64,000 nt of DNA. Origin: JAPWJZ01 sp038247245. Lineage in GTDB: Bacteria; Pseudomonadota; Alphaproteobacteria; Micavibrionales; UBA2020. The DNA lies in the NCBI GenBank assembly GCA_038247245.1, contig JBBRVE010000004.1:24679-88678 (forward strand). Reading direction: 5' to 3'. The position numbers and the translations under genes were made by a program. Each line of letters begins with the position of its first letter. Positions within the stretch are counted from its first letter, which is position 1. The notes below the pieces were generated by a model. It was not told the DNA's origin, did not search any database, and saw only the letters and a program-made list of their open reading frames with translations. This document shows positions 39,496 through 48,576 of this stretch, one piece after another.

Positions 39496-42096
39496 TTAGG
39501 TCTCTCCATCTTTCTTCTCGGCATCAACGCCGATGACATCCGCCCAGTTGAGCGGGGATTTAACTTGTTGATCGGCCGCCTTCGCCAATTGCTCCACCGC
39601 AGGCGCGGGGTCCCAGGGCGGTGACATCATGGGGGGCTGCTGTTGCACTGGCGGCTGCACTGGTGGCTGCACAGGTGCCTGAACCGGCGTAGCGGGTGCT
39701 TCGTTGCGCGCTTCGGCGACCGCGTTTTGCCCAACGGTCGCGGACGCGCCGCCGATGACATCCATCCACGAAATAGGTGCGGGGAGTGCGGCTGCAGATG
39801 CGGCCACGGCCGCTTCCTTGGCAGGTGCGCCGCCCGCGCTGATGACGTCTTCCCACGACACCGCTTTTGGCGCTTGCGTTGCCTGCGCAGACTGTTGCGC
39901 CGCCTGCGCTTCGGTAACGGGCGGTTCCTTGCGAATGCTGCTGGATGATGCATCGGCAGCGCCGATGACCTGCATCCAGTTGAGCGGGCCTGTGTTGCCG
40001 GTTGCCTGTGCCACAGCCACGGCAGCGGCTTTTTCGGCTGGCGATGTGATGGCAGCGGTTGCGGGCGCGCCGGCACCGGTCGCAGGAGCATCCACGGCGG
40101 CTGCGTCTTCGGGTTTGATCGTGCTATGCGCTTCGGCGACCTGTGCGACCGCGTTGATGCCGCATTCCAAAAGGCTGCCGCCCGATTTTTTCGCGGCGGC
40201 AAAGCCTGCGGCCAGCGCCTCGATATCATTATTGGTGCCGGATTGCAGCGCGGCGGGGTCCCATTTCGGGTTGCGCAGCCGCTTGAGGATGTCGTTCACG
40301 TTACGCAGTGATTCCAGCGCCTCTTCCGCCGGCGGCGGGATAGGCAGGAAGCGGTGGACGCGCATCGATTTCGCATCGCCGATGTGCGAGTTATACACCT
40401 GCATCTCGACCACGCTCTTGCCGAAGGCGACAATCGCACGCCCCTCCGTGAAGCCTTTCAGGCCATCATAGGATGCGCGTGCGCGCTGTTGCACGTTTGC
40501 CTGCTGGCTGTCCATATACGCCTTGCCGGAACCACCGCCCTGCCCGCCGCGCGAGAAGCCGGAGACTTCGGTCACCAGCGCGGTACCGACAGTTTTTTCA
40601 AAAAAGTCTTTTGTCTGGGTCGGGTCTTCAAGCTTGCCGAACAGTTTGATGTTACAGTTTGCCGTGATGGACCGTGCTTCTTCCTTCACGCGTTTTTCCA
40701 GCGCGGGCAAATCCTGACCGGCGAAGACGAGCGAGAAGCCGAGCGAACGGGCCTGCGCCGCCATGACCGCCATACCCGACGCGGTATAGTAACCGACCTC
40801 GTCAAAGATCGCGATGAAGGGGGTGGAGGAGTTGGTGGGTTTGTTCTCGATCACGACGGATGATTCACCCTCGACCGAGTTACCGAGCGTCGCACCCATC
40901 ATACCCTTCAGCGTGGAGGAAATGATTTTACCAAGGTTGGCCGTTTCATCGCCCGATTTTTCAAGGGCGGGGATCAGCACGATCAGGATGCGGCGATTCA
41001 GGACGACGTCGAGCATGTCGATATCGGCCGCCTGCGTATCGAAGATAAATCCGTAATCGTCGCCAAGCGACTGCATGGAGCGCGTGAACTGCATGGAAAG
41101 GTAACCATGCTGCTGGCGGGGGACGGAGGTATCGACCGCGCCCGCATCGGGTGGCATCGGCTTTTCGTTTCCTTCGTCGTCGAACACGTGGTCGACATAG
41201 CCGGGCAATTCGTTCAGGTAGCCCTTGACCGCCGCGCGCAACGATTCCGGCACCGCCGCGTCGCGGCTGAGCTTGATGATGGCCTTGAACAGCAGGAACT
41301 GGCGGATGACGCCGATCGACAGCGGGATGTTCTGGTTTTCGCGTTTCCACACAAGGCAGGGCATCAGCGACGAGACAAGCGCGACGGCGCGTTCTTTCCA
41401 CATCGCGTTGTCGCCTTCGGAATCCGGCATCAGCGAAGTGAGCATGTTCGTAAGGTAAGACGGCGAGCCCGAGGAGAACGGGTTCAGCGTGTTCGACGGC
41501 ACGCGGCCCGACACGTTACCCGTCATATAGTTCATGATCAGCAAATCGTCGTCGCGGCCAAAGCGGCGTGCCATCGCCGAGATTGTCGACCACAAGGACG
41601 TATCCGCTTTACCGTCGATGTAAATGAATCCCGATGCCCAGCACAGCGCGTTGCAGGCATAGGATTTAAGGCCGTAGGTTTTACCCGAACCGGTGGTGCC
41701 GAGGTAAAGGCAGTGCGTGCGGGCATCCGAGTTGGTAAACCAGATTTCTTCGTTCGTTTCGTGGTCGTTGCCAAGATACAGGATCCCGTCGGCCATGCCG
41801 AGCGACCCGTCGGGCTGTTTGAAATTGGGATCCTTGATCAACGCCGATTTCGGCAACTTGAACGGCAGTGACACCTTTTGCTTCATCAGCCAGCGGAAAT
41901 AAAGGCAATAGATGATGAAAACGATATCGCCGAAGTACTGCAGTGCGGGCGTCGCCAGAAAGCCGGTCGCTACCATTGCAAAAATGATAGACGCAGTTGA
42001 GGGATCAAGCGCGGTATCCTTCATGCGCACGGTCCACGGGCGGGCGTCGCGGAGGAGATCCGAGCCTTTTATCTGATATTTTTCCCGCAGAGCCAC
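39496..42096 (-). CDS. dotL: DotL/IcmO-type type IVB secretion coupling ATPase
   Basis: The 866-aa protein has two N-terminal membrane helices (about 35-70), Walker A GTTGSGKT at 133-140, Walker B FIAIFDE (D431, E432) and the FAGQDLPALEKRVKEEA region typical of DotL rather than VirD4. It recruits substrates to a Dot/Icm-type secretion channel at the inner membrane. The C-terminal ~250 residues are Ala/Pro/Gln-rich, with four copies of a short motif, (L/I/V)(N/S)W-x-(D/Q)VI(G/S), centred on W707, W748, W777 and W851. In Legionella the DotL C-terminus docks adaptors. It lies between two unknown membrane-protein genes, with dotM upstream. Confidence 0.9.
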   Translation of the reverse strand: MALREKYQIKGSDLLRDARPWTVRMKDTALDPSTASIIFAMVATGFLATPALQYFGDIVFIIYCLYFRWLMKQKVSLPFKLPKSALIKDPNFKQPDGSLGMADGILYLGNDHETNEEIWFTNSDARTHCLYLGTTGSGKTYGLKSYACNALCWASGFIYIDGKADTSLWSTISAMARRFGRDDDLLIMNYMTGNVSGRVPSNTLNPFSSGSPSYLTNMLTSLMPDSEGDNAMWKERAVALVSSLMPCLVWKRENQNIPLSIGVIRQFLLFKAIIKLSRDAAVPESLRAAVKGYLNELPGYVDHVFDDEGNEKPMPPDAGAVDTSVPRQQHGYLSMQFTRSMQSLGDDYGFIFDTQAADIDMLDVVLNRRILIVLIPALEKSGDETANLGKIISSTLKGMMGATLGNSVEGESSVVIENKPTNSSTPFIAIFDEVGYYTASGMAVMAAQARSLGFSLVFAGQDLPALEKRVKEEARSITANCNIKLFGKLEDPTQTKDFFEKTVGTALVTEVSGFSRGGQGGGSGKAYMDSQQANVQQRARASYDGLKGFTEGRAIVAFGKSVVEMQVYNSHIGDAKSMRVHRFLPIPPPAEEALESLRNVNDILKRLRNPKWDPAALQSGTNNDIEALAAGFAAAKKSGGSLLECGINAVAQVAEAHSTIKPEDAAAVDAPATGAGAPATAAITSPAEKAAAVAVAQATGNTGPLNWMQVIGAADASSSSIRKEPPVTEAQAAQQSAQATQAPKAVSWEDVISAGGAPAKEAAVAASAAALPAPISWMDVIGGASATVGQNAVAEARNEAPATPVQAPVQPPVQPPVQQQPPMMSPPWDPAPAVEQLAKAADQQVKSPLNWADVIGVDAEKKDGET

Positions 42097-42122
42097 TTGT
42101 GTGCCGCTTCCTTATATTAAAC

Positions 42123-42632
42123 TTACTTGCCGCCGAACAGCTGGTCCGCCGGTACCGGTTCACCTGGCTTGGCGTAGGGGTTACGGCCCAGTTCCGTGCC
42201 CTGCATCGTGGGGCGCGCAGGCTGCGCATTGCCGCCCGCCATATAATTGCGCACGGCGGTCGATGCCGTATCGAGGACGAACAGCAAGAAGATGATCGCC
42301 AGCCCCCATTTGACGACGCGCCACAACGTGCCGTTGCCCTGATTGCCGCCCGCCTGCACATCGCCGCGCAGCATGGCGCGCGTGATCATCTTGTGCGCAT
42401 GCGCAGCACTTTCGCGGTCGGGATAAGTCGCGATCACTTCTTCGGGCTGGCCGGATTTATTCAGGATGACGCTCGACTTGCCGCCTGCGTCGCGGATTTC
42501 AAGGGTTGCCGTTGCAAGCCCGGACATATCCGCGCGCCAGACTTTCGGCTGTTCGCCGGAAAATGACACCACGAGGGCGGAGCCGACAACCTTGGCATCC
42601 ACGTCTTTGCTTGTGCAGGCGAACATATCCAC
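42123..42632 (-). CDS. Single-pass membrane protein between dotM and dotL
   Basis: The 169-aa protein has a soluble beta-rich N-terminus (~100 residues, MDMFACTSKDVDAKVVGSAL), a transmembrane helix (VVKWGLAIIFLLFVLDTAS, about 107-125) and a short Pro/Asn-rich tail ending in DQLFGGK. It has no signal peptide. It lies 6 nt after dotM and 26 nt before dotL. I recognise no family; it is likely a lineage-specific part of the coupling complex. Confidence 0.7.
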   Translation of the reverse strand: MDMFACTSKDVDAKVVGSALVVSFSGEQPKVWRADMSGLATATLEIRDAGGKSSVILNKSGQPEEVIATYPDRESAAHAHKMITRAMLRGDVQAGGNQGNGTLWRVVKWGLAIIFLLFVLDTASTAVRNYMAGGNAQPARPTMQGTELGRNPYAKPGEPVPADQLFGGK

Positions 42633-42638
42633 TCTCCT

Positions 42639-43817
42639 TTATGCGTCTTCTTTTTTCGCGCCTTTTTTCTCGAGCTCGGGGATCGGGCGGGCAGCGGTGC
42701 TTTTCATGTAAACCTCGAGGCCGCGGATCACCTCGTCGAAACGGGGCGTCGGAATTTTCTGGCCGGCGATCAGCTCGTTCGTGAAATGCACGAGCGCGCC
42801 CGATGCCTCGGCGCAATAGGATTTGCGGCCCAGGTTGTTCAGCGGATACCAAAGCGTCCTGTCATGGCCGCGCATCCAGACGAATTCAGCGGGCGCCATG
42901 ACGCCGCCTTCTTCGCGCGCGCGCATCACGCAACGCAGTATGGCGGTGGTTTCATAGGCATGCTGGTCGGCGAATTTGCGCAGCGCACCGCCGGTCTTGG
43001 GGTTTTTCATGACCGCCTTGACCTTGGCTTTCAGCTTGGCGGAGGCGCGGAAGCCGCCTTCGGGCGTCCAGCTTTCCGACATCATGTTCAGGATTTCTTC
43101 GCAATCCTTACGCTTGCGGATCAGCTTCAGCGCGCAGGCGGCATACAGGCATTGGGCGTGGATCGGTAGCGCATCGGGGCCTTCCCAGCGTTTGCCCAGC
43201 TGTTCGGCAAGGGCGTGATAGGCGGCGTTGTAATCAAGCTGGCCGCCGGAATAGCTGATTGAATGATAGGCGAGCCATTCTTCGGGCGACAGCGCCTCCG
43301 AAAACAGCGGCAGCTGTTCCGGCACTGGCTGGCCGGGAGCGCGGCCCGGCATCTTGCGCGGGTCGAATTTCAAAAACGGCTTGATCGCGGGGAATGATTT
43401 CGCCTGTTCCTGCATCAGCGTCTCGAGACCCATCTTGCGGCGGTATTGCGTGCCGGGGCCGCGGAAAATGGTAAAGACGGTCATGACTGCCATGATCGCA
43501 AGGAAGATATATTTAAGCGGCACCACGGCGACAAGGGTGGAGCGCTTGATATGCTCGATCGTGATATCCTCGACCGGAGCCTTGGGCAGCCAGTTCTGCC
43601 AGACATGCAAAAGCTCGCGGCCCTGCGCATCACCGATGCCGAAATTTTTGCCGTAGACGCCGCGCACGACCCACATTTCGGCGATGCGCACATAGCGGAC
43701 CATGTTGGTCAGTTCCGCGCTAAAGAAATGCCAGATCACCCAGCACAGGCCGGCGACTATGCCCACGATGATCGTGAACATGATGAAATCTTCATGCGGA
43801 CTTTTCTGCTGCGACAC
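42639..43817 (-). CDS. dotM: DotM/IcmP-type type IVB secretion protein
   Basis: The 392-aa protein has two N-terminal membrane helices (FTIIVGIVAGLCWVIWHFF, VPLKYIFLAIMAVMTVF). A large cytoplasmic domain follows (SPEEWLAYHSIS, HAYETTAILRCVMRAREEGGVMAPAEFVWMRGHDRTLWYPLNNLGRK), the DotM/IcmP signature with its substrate-binding acidic/basic surface. DotM partners DotL in selecting substrates. It is the first gene of this four-gene operon. No other dot/icm core genes are in the window. Confidence 0.88.
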   Translation of the reverse strand: MSQQKSPHEDFIMFTIIVGIVAGLCWVIWHFFSAELTNMVRYVRIAEMWVVRGVYGKNFGIGDAQGRELLHVWQNWLPKAPVEDITIEHIKRSTLVAVVPLKYIFLAIMAVMTVFTIFRGPGTQYRRKMGLETLMQEQAKSFPAIKPFLKFDPRKMPGRAPGQPVPEQLPLFSEALSPEEWLAYHSISYSGGQLDYNAAYHALAEQLGKRWEGPDALPIHAQCLYAACALKLIRKRKDCEEILNMMSESWTPEGGFRASAKLKAKVKAVMKNPKTGGALRKFADQHAYETTAILRCVMRAREEGGVMAPAEFVWMRGHDRTLWYPLNNLGRKSYCAEASGALVHFTNELIAGQKIPTPRFDEVIRGLEVYMKSTAARPIPELEKKGAKKEDA

Positions 43818-44007
43818 TCGACCTGTCCCCGAACCCGCGCGCCGGACGGCGCACTCCCCTTAATATAGCCCTGATATATTAACACATATTGACTCTGCGG
43901 CCATAGTTTCGATGCCGTCGGATTTTTCTTGAAAAATTCCTGCCGTGACTTATAAAAAGGTAAGGGCACTCGTGGAATTACGTATATTCCGAAGCGGGCG
44001 CCCGGTT

Positions 44008-44082
44008 GCCGACGTAGCACAGCGGTAGTGCAGCGGTTTTGTAAACCGAAGGTCGGGAGTTCAATCCTCTCCGTCGGCACCA
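44008..44082 (+). tRNA. tRNA-Thr (TGT anticodon)
   Basis: The acceptor stem GCCGACG pairs with CGTCGGC, the D-arm contains AGCAC..GTGC, the anticodon loop TTTGTAA gives anticodon TGT, the T-arm is GGGAGTTCAATCCTCTCC, and CCA is encoded. One pair at the top of the anticodon stem is mismatched. Between here and 44382 (about 300 nt) I see no gene. Confidence 0.93.
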
Positions 44083-44381
44083 TTTTTTCCGCATATATCA
44101 TCAGGACTGCCTGTTTTTTCGTATTTTCGCGATAAAATTGCGGTATTTCGCAGAAATTGGCATTTTCTGGAGATTTTTCAGCGTTGAAATGAATCTTTTG
44201 ACGGTTTAATCGTTTTAAAGCCTCCCGCTGACACTATCGTGCTTCAAAACCGCCTTTTACGCGCTCAAAAAGACAGCACAGAACACCCCAGAATCCCCTT
44301 TACTTGCTTATGTCAAGCAAGTAGGCTTTCACCTCTACTTCATTTTGACTCCGGTTAACGGGGCGAAAAAGGGCAGACGGT

Positions 44382-44669
44382 GTGACCAACGAATCTAGCA
44401 AGCGCATGAAGGTGATCCTGGGCAACGGGACACTGGGCCAGAAATACGCAGACATCAACATGCTGTTGGGGGATGGTTTTTCCATGCTCTATAGCGGTGA
44501 TGTGAAATGGGAGCTGAAACTTCCCAAGCAAACCCTCAAAGGCGATGCCGACAGCGTGGATTCCGCTCTCGACCAGTTGCGCCTGCTGTTCGAGGATATT
44601 TTGCGCGACGCACGCCCCGACACCAAAGTGTTCCTGGCGCTGAAAGAAATGCACAACCCCAAAGACTGA
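44382..44669 (+). CDS. Hypothetical protein, 95 aa
   Basis: The GTG start at 44382 gives MTNESSKRMKVILGNGTLGQ, then a helical C-terminus (SVDSALDQLRLLFEDILRDA). It is soluble with no recognised domain. Its composition looks coding and it ends NPKD before the DUF3095 region. The start is tentative, as no clear ribosome site is seen. Confidence 0.5.
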   Translation: MTNESSKRMKVILGNGTLGQKYADINMLLGDGFSMLYSGDVKWELKLPKQTLKGDADSVDSALDQLRLLFEDILRDARPDTKVFLALKEMHNPKD

Positions 44670-44830
44670 TTATTTGGCGCGGATGTCGCTGACGCCTTTT
44701 TCACGCGGCCTTGCACCTGCGTCCTGTTCAGCGCTTGGTCCAGAAACCCCTGCGGCTGTATTCCACGACCAGCGCTTGGTTGCCCTTCACTAGGTCTGTC
44801 CAGCCCACCGGTTTTATCGAATTCGAAAAA

Positions 44831-44963
44831 TTAACGGACGACGACGACATTGCCGTCCTGTTTCGCCACCATGCGGTCATGGAAGCGTTTCATCGGGCCT
44901 TCCGCCAACGCAGAGGGGTCCCAGCAGAAAAAACATCAATGATAAAACAAGCAGGCGGATCAT
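44831..44963 (-). pseudogene. Possible frameshifted short secreted protein
   Basis: The ATG at 44963, 16 nt after the DUF3095 stop on the same strand, gives a signal-peptide-like MIRLLVLSLMFFLLGPLCV and then stops at 44877. In another frame the sequence continues DPSALAEGPMKRFHDRMVAK to a stop at 44831, as if one frameshift had split a ~43-aa product. It could also be noise. Nothing else is supported in 44670-44978. Confidence 0.3.
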
Positions 44964-44978
44964 GGTTTTTATACCCGA

Positions 44979-46208
44979 TTAAGCCGCCAGCACCTGTGTG
45001 GCGTCCTTCATCTGCTGTTTCAATTGCTTGGCAGCAAGGGCGTAGCCACCGTCCGATCCATCGATGAAATGGAAATGCTGGCTGGCATAGTCAAAAATAA
45101 TACAGGTCATCAGCGCAGAGGGCGCGGAATGGATGCCGTAGAAAATCTTGCCCTGCCCCACCAAAATGTCGAAATAATGGCGCAGTGATGCTTCTTTTTC
45201 CGCCGATACGTCCATCACAAGACGTAGCGTGTTATCGAACTTGATATAGTCGTTATGCGACTCCAGCGATTTCTTATACGTCTTGCCATCCAGCGTGCCG
45301 GATTTCAGGCCGAACCTGAACATCAGCTTGCCGATGCTCGACATCAGCACGGTTTCCCAAAGATATTTCAGATAGGCCTTGCGCCCCTGCCCGCGCGTCT
45401 GCAACTTGGCTTCAGCCGACAACCGCGCGGGAGTGTTGCCGAGCGTCAGCTGGCCGGCAGATACCGGTTTCCAGTTGGCGGCAGGGCCGCATAATTCTTC
45501 GATATTGCCGAGCATGTCGGCATAGAGCGCGGCTTTTTGCGTATCGTCGCCCTGCCGTGCCTGCACGATAATGGAAAGATCGACGCCGTTGCGCGCATAA
45601 AGCGGCTGCCAGCGGCATTGCAGCCCTTTGAAATCGGGCGGCTTGGCGGCAAGCGTATGCTTGGGGAACAGCGCGGTGATGTCGTGCTTTGCGCCCTCCA
45701 CTTTATCTTTCACAATCTTTTCGGCGAGTGTCACGCCATCACCCGATAGCGCTGCCTGATAAACACCCGGCGCGACTTCCATTTTTGCGACACGCACCGG
45801 CGCGTTCATCTGGCGCAGCTGTTCGGCGAAAATAATGCCGGCGCGCATTTCGAGGTTGAAGATTTCTTCGGACATCAGCCGCGTGCCGTATAGTGCGGCG
45901 GCAACATCATAAACAAGCGCGGCAGGCACCAGCAGCGTCGCGCCATCGCCGCCGAAGATATAGGCGATTTCTTCGCGCCCCGCCGCATTCAGCACCGCGG
46001 TGATGCTGGAGGCCGAGATCATGTTGACGTCTTTGTATTTCCCTGCCTCGATCGCCTTGGTCGAACCCACGATATCGACAATCACCACGCACCAGTCATC
46101 GGGGATGTCGTTGTGTTGCGCGATATCGAGCATCCCGCCGCCCGAGGCCAAGGGCGGAAGGTCTTTATAAAAACTGCGCGATGCTGAAGCGTCCATGACC
46201 GACAGCAT
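44979..46208 (-). CDS. DUF3095 (nucleotide-cyclase-like) protein
   Basis: The N-terminal half matches the DUF3095 pattern: SFYKDLPPLAS, then DDWCVVIVDIVGSTKAIEAGKYKDVNM, which resembles the metal-binding start of class III nucleotide cyclases, and YIFGGDGATLLVP. The C-terminal half has AYLKYLWETVLMSSIGKLMF and IIFDYASQHFHFIDGSDGGY. Catalytic activity is not established for the family. The protein is 409 aa, with a start at ATG 46208 and an alternative Met at codon 5. A strong terminator separates it from the gene upstream. Confidence 0.82.
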   Translation of the reverse strand: MLSVMDASASRSFYKDLPPLASGGGMLDIAQHNDIPDDWCVVIVDIVGSTKAIEAGKYKDVNMISASSITAVLNAAGREEIAYIFGGDGATLLVPAALVYDVAAALYGTRLMSEEIFNLEMRAGIIFAEQLRQMNAPVRVAKMEVAPGVYQAALSGDGVTLAEKIVKDKVEGAKHDITALFPKHTLAAKPPDFKGLQCRWQPLYARNGVDLSIIVQARQGDDTQKAALYADMLGNIEELCGPAANWKPVSAGQLTLGNTPARLSAEAKLQTRGQGRKAYLKYLWETVLMSSIGKLMFRFGLKSGTLDGKTYKKSLESHNDYIKFDNTLRLVMDVSAEKEASLRHYFDILVGQGKIFYGIHSAPSALMTCIIFDYASQHFHFIDGSDGGYALAAKQLKQQMKDATQVLAA

Positions 46209-46213
46209 AGCAC

Positions 46214-46254
46214 CAAAGAAAACGGGCAGGAAAGCGTCACCGCTTCCTGCCCGT
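46214..46254 (-). terminator. Intrinsic terminator for the 277-aa helical protein gene
   Basis: ACGGGCAGGAA (46222-46232) pairs with TTCCTGCCCGT (46244-46254). On the minus strand it is followed by a TTTTCTTT run (46222-46215), just upstream of the DUF3095 start. Confidence 0.82.
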
Positions 46255-46315
46255 CATCAACCTTCATCCAATAGGGAAATCGGAAATGAAGATAATGTCT
46301 TGATCCGGCCCTGTA

Positions 46316-47149
46316 TTACAGGTCGAATTTAGCGCCTTTCGGCGGCTTCGCCTTGTTGTCTTTGTCTTTCGCGATGATTTTCGACACGAGGCCTTGTGCT
46401 TCGGCCGCAAATTCCGCCGGCAGCGACTTCACGTCGTTGGCGGGGGTTTTGGAAGCCGCAATCGCGCCCAGTTTGTCGGAAGCGATTTCACCGAGGCCGT
46501 GCACGATGTCGGCCACAGCTTTTGCGGAGGGCAGGCCGCCCACGATCGCATCCGCCTGTTTCGACACGCGCTCGGGCGTGATTTCGCGGGTCAGCGCCGC
46601 TGCCTGCATCGCGATTGCATCGGTCGGGATAGTTGCCGCGATGTCGCGGACTTGCGCCGCCACATCTTCGACCGAACCGTTGCGCGCATCGTCCAGCATC
46701 GGCTTGAACTGTTCGAACAGCGCTTTGATGATCATCGCTTCGCCATCCGCGCGCGTCGCCAGCGCCTGGTCGAGGCCTTGCTCGATCTGCTCGTTCGAGG
46801 TTTTCGCGAGGACGTCCTTGATCTGTTTTGCAACTTTCAGGGAGGTTTCTTCTTCCTGCAGTTTCGCCATGCCTTTATCCAGCAGGCCCTTCACTTTTTC
46901 TTCGTCGAATGCGCGCACGGCCTGGGAGATGCCATCGGCAATTTCCGAGCTGTTCAGGATGCCGTAGAAATCATTGGCAGCGTCTTTCACATAGGCCTTG
47001 GGGAATTCCGCGAGGCCTTTGTTGACCGCCGCCTGGCCGCCGGCAGCAGCCGTGCGGGTCAGTTTGTCGGCGTTTTCGGGGGTGACGTATTTAGCGGCGA
47101 ATTTTTTGAACGCTTCTTTGAGGAGGTCGATACCGGGATGGTTTGCCAT
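46316..47149 (-). CDS. Hypothetical all-helical protein, 277 aa
   Basis: Nearly the whole sequence is amphipathic helix: DLLKEAFKKFAAKYVTPENA, VRAFDEEKVKGLLDKGMAKL, EQIEQGLDQALATRADGEAM. It has a Lys-rich C-terminus (AKPPKGAKFDL) and is rich in Ala, Lys and Asp. There is no signal peptide or membrane segment. I recognise no family. It has its own terminator and lies between the FlgC-like and DUF3095 genes. Confidence 0.65.
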   Translation of the reverse strand: MANHPGIDLLKEAFKKFAAKYVTPENADKLTRTAAAGGQAAVNKGLAEFPKAYVKDAANDFYGILNSSEIADGISQAVRAFDEEKVKGLLDKGMAKLQEEETSLKVAKQIKDVLAKTSNEQIEQGLDQALATRADGEAMIIKALFEQFKPMLDDARNGSVEDVAAQVRDIAATIPTDAIAMQAAALTREITPERVSKQADAIVGGLPSAKAVADIVHGLGEIASDKLGAIAASKTPANDVKSLPAEFAAEAQGLVSKIIAKDKDNKAKPPKGAKFDL

Positions 47150-47316
47150 TGTGCTGTGCTCTCCGTAAAATTTTCTATTTATGAGTGTGCAAAACCTTCG
47201 CGGGTTTATAGGACGGTTTTGCGAATGAGTTGCTGTGCGCCTTGGATGATAAAGTCCATGCGTCTTGAGTCAACGGGGTTTCTTTACAGAAAGAGTCTTT
47301 TTGGGAATTTCAGATT

Positions 47317-47721
47317 TTACGCAATCGTATCCAGCAGGTCGCCAAGCAATTCGTCCTGCACTTTAATTACGGAAACGTTTGCTTTGTAAAGCGCCTTGCT
47401 TTCAAGCAGGTTCACTGCTTGCTCGGCCAGATCCACATCAGGCACGGCGACCAATCCGTTGCCATCCGCATGAACCGAAGACGGGTCATAGATTACGGAA
47501 TATGCGTTCGGATCGGGCCGCACCTGCGCGGAAACACCGCCGCCCGCCTGCGACGAAAAGTCGACAGTGACGGGTGTGTAAAGGGTTGAGGCGGGAGCTG
47601 ACGGGTCGGAACTGGGCACAGTACCCGATGTCGATGCATTGGCGATATTGCTGGCCGTCGCGGCCAGCCGCGTGCTTTGGGCACGAAGCCCCGAAACCGC
47701 GATCGAAAATGCATCCGTCAT
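47317..47721 (-). CDS. FlgC-like flagellar rod-family protein (orphan)
   Basis: From the Met at 47721 the protein begins MTDAFSIAVSGLRAQSTRLA and continues ATASNIANASTSG, the N-terminal rod motif of FlgC/FlgB-type axial proteins. It ends with VDLAEQAVNLLESKALYKAN, the matching C-terminal helix. It is ~134 aa, as for FlgC. No other flagellar gene is nearby, so this may be a stray copy or a rod-like protein with another role. The upstream start at 47790 adds a weak 23-residue segment and is not favoured. Confidence 0.78.
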   Translation of the reverse strand: MTDAFSIAVSGLRAQSTRLAATASNIANASTSGTVPSSDPSAPASTLYTPVTVDFSSQAGGGVSAQVRPDPNAYSVIYDPSSVHADGNGLVAVPDVDLAEQAVNLLESKALYKANVSVIKVQDELLGDLLDTIA

Positions 47722-47924
47722 GACAAACCCTGCCTTACCAAATACCTTCCGGAAAACGGACATTCGCGTGACGGCAGCAAAAGCAGCCAAAGCACGAATA
47801 GACAGATTCCAGACGATAACTCCATTATGCCATATACCACTTAATAATAAGTTATGCTTTTGAACTTATAGTAAATTTAGGCTAGATTCGAAAGTCACAG
47901 GATTAGAGTCTTTAGGAGACATCC

Positions 47925-48515
47925 ATGAAATATCCCGTCAAAACCCTGCTCGCAACCGCGATGATTGCGCTTGTTTCGGCGTCCGCGCCTGCACAGGCCG
48001 GCAAGCACGAATATGGCGCCGATGGCGACATGATGGCGATCAAGGGCGACATGCTTGATAACGGTTTCAGGGATGCATCACGCACGATCGGCCGCTTGCC
48101 GTCAGGCGATGTTTTCGCGCCGCAGCACATGTACGACAAGCCGGAGCATTACGGCTTCAAGCCCTATGTTTCCAACTGGGATCCGCAGAACGACCACCCG
48201 CAGCAGTGGGATGGCCAGGATTGGGATCCGTCGATGTGGAACAAGGACTGGACGCCTGAAGTGACGCTCAACAAATTCTTTAAGGCGCGGGTTTTCGAGC
48301 GCCAGTTCATGCGCAAGGGCAAGCCGCCCGTGCCGGTGCTGGAACTGGGCCCCACCTTTTATAAAATTTCCGACCTCGACCAGCGCCGCGCGCTGAAACT
48401 GCTGGCGGATTTCACCGGCGTGTTCGGTGAGGGATTTCCGGTTGTGGAACTGCGCGACTGGCACACCGCCGAAATCGTCGGCACCTATACGCCCAAAGGC
48501 ATGTTCATGAACTGA
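47925..48515 (+). CDS. Secreted protein of unknown function, 196 aa
   Basis: A signal peptide (VKTLLATAMIALVSASAPAQA) precedes a Trp/Asp-rich central region (WDPQNDHPQQWDGQDWDPSMW). The C-terminal part (LELGPTFYKISDLDQRRALKLLADFTGVF) is more helical. TTTAGGAGACATCC gives a good ribosome site at AGGAG. Two GANTC sites lie at 47884-47907, just before the start. The gene is followed at 61 nt by a lipoprotein gene. I recognise no family. Confidence 0.7.
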   Translation: MKYPVKTLLATAMIALVSASAPAQAGKHEYGADGDMMAIKGDMLDNGFRDASRTIGRLPSGDVFAPQHMYDKPEHYGFKPYVSNWDPQNDHPQQWDGQDWDPSMWNKDWTPEVTLNKFFKARVFERQFMRKGKPPVPVLELGPTFYKISDLDQRRALKLLADFTGVFGEGFPVVELRDWHTAEIVGTYTPKGMFMN

Positions 48516-48576
48516 TCCGGCTTCCGGATCTTCGCCCGCTTTTTTGCCCTGATTTATCTGAAAGAGGCTCTTTGCG

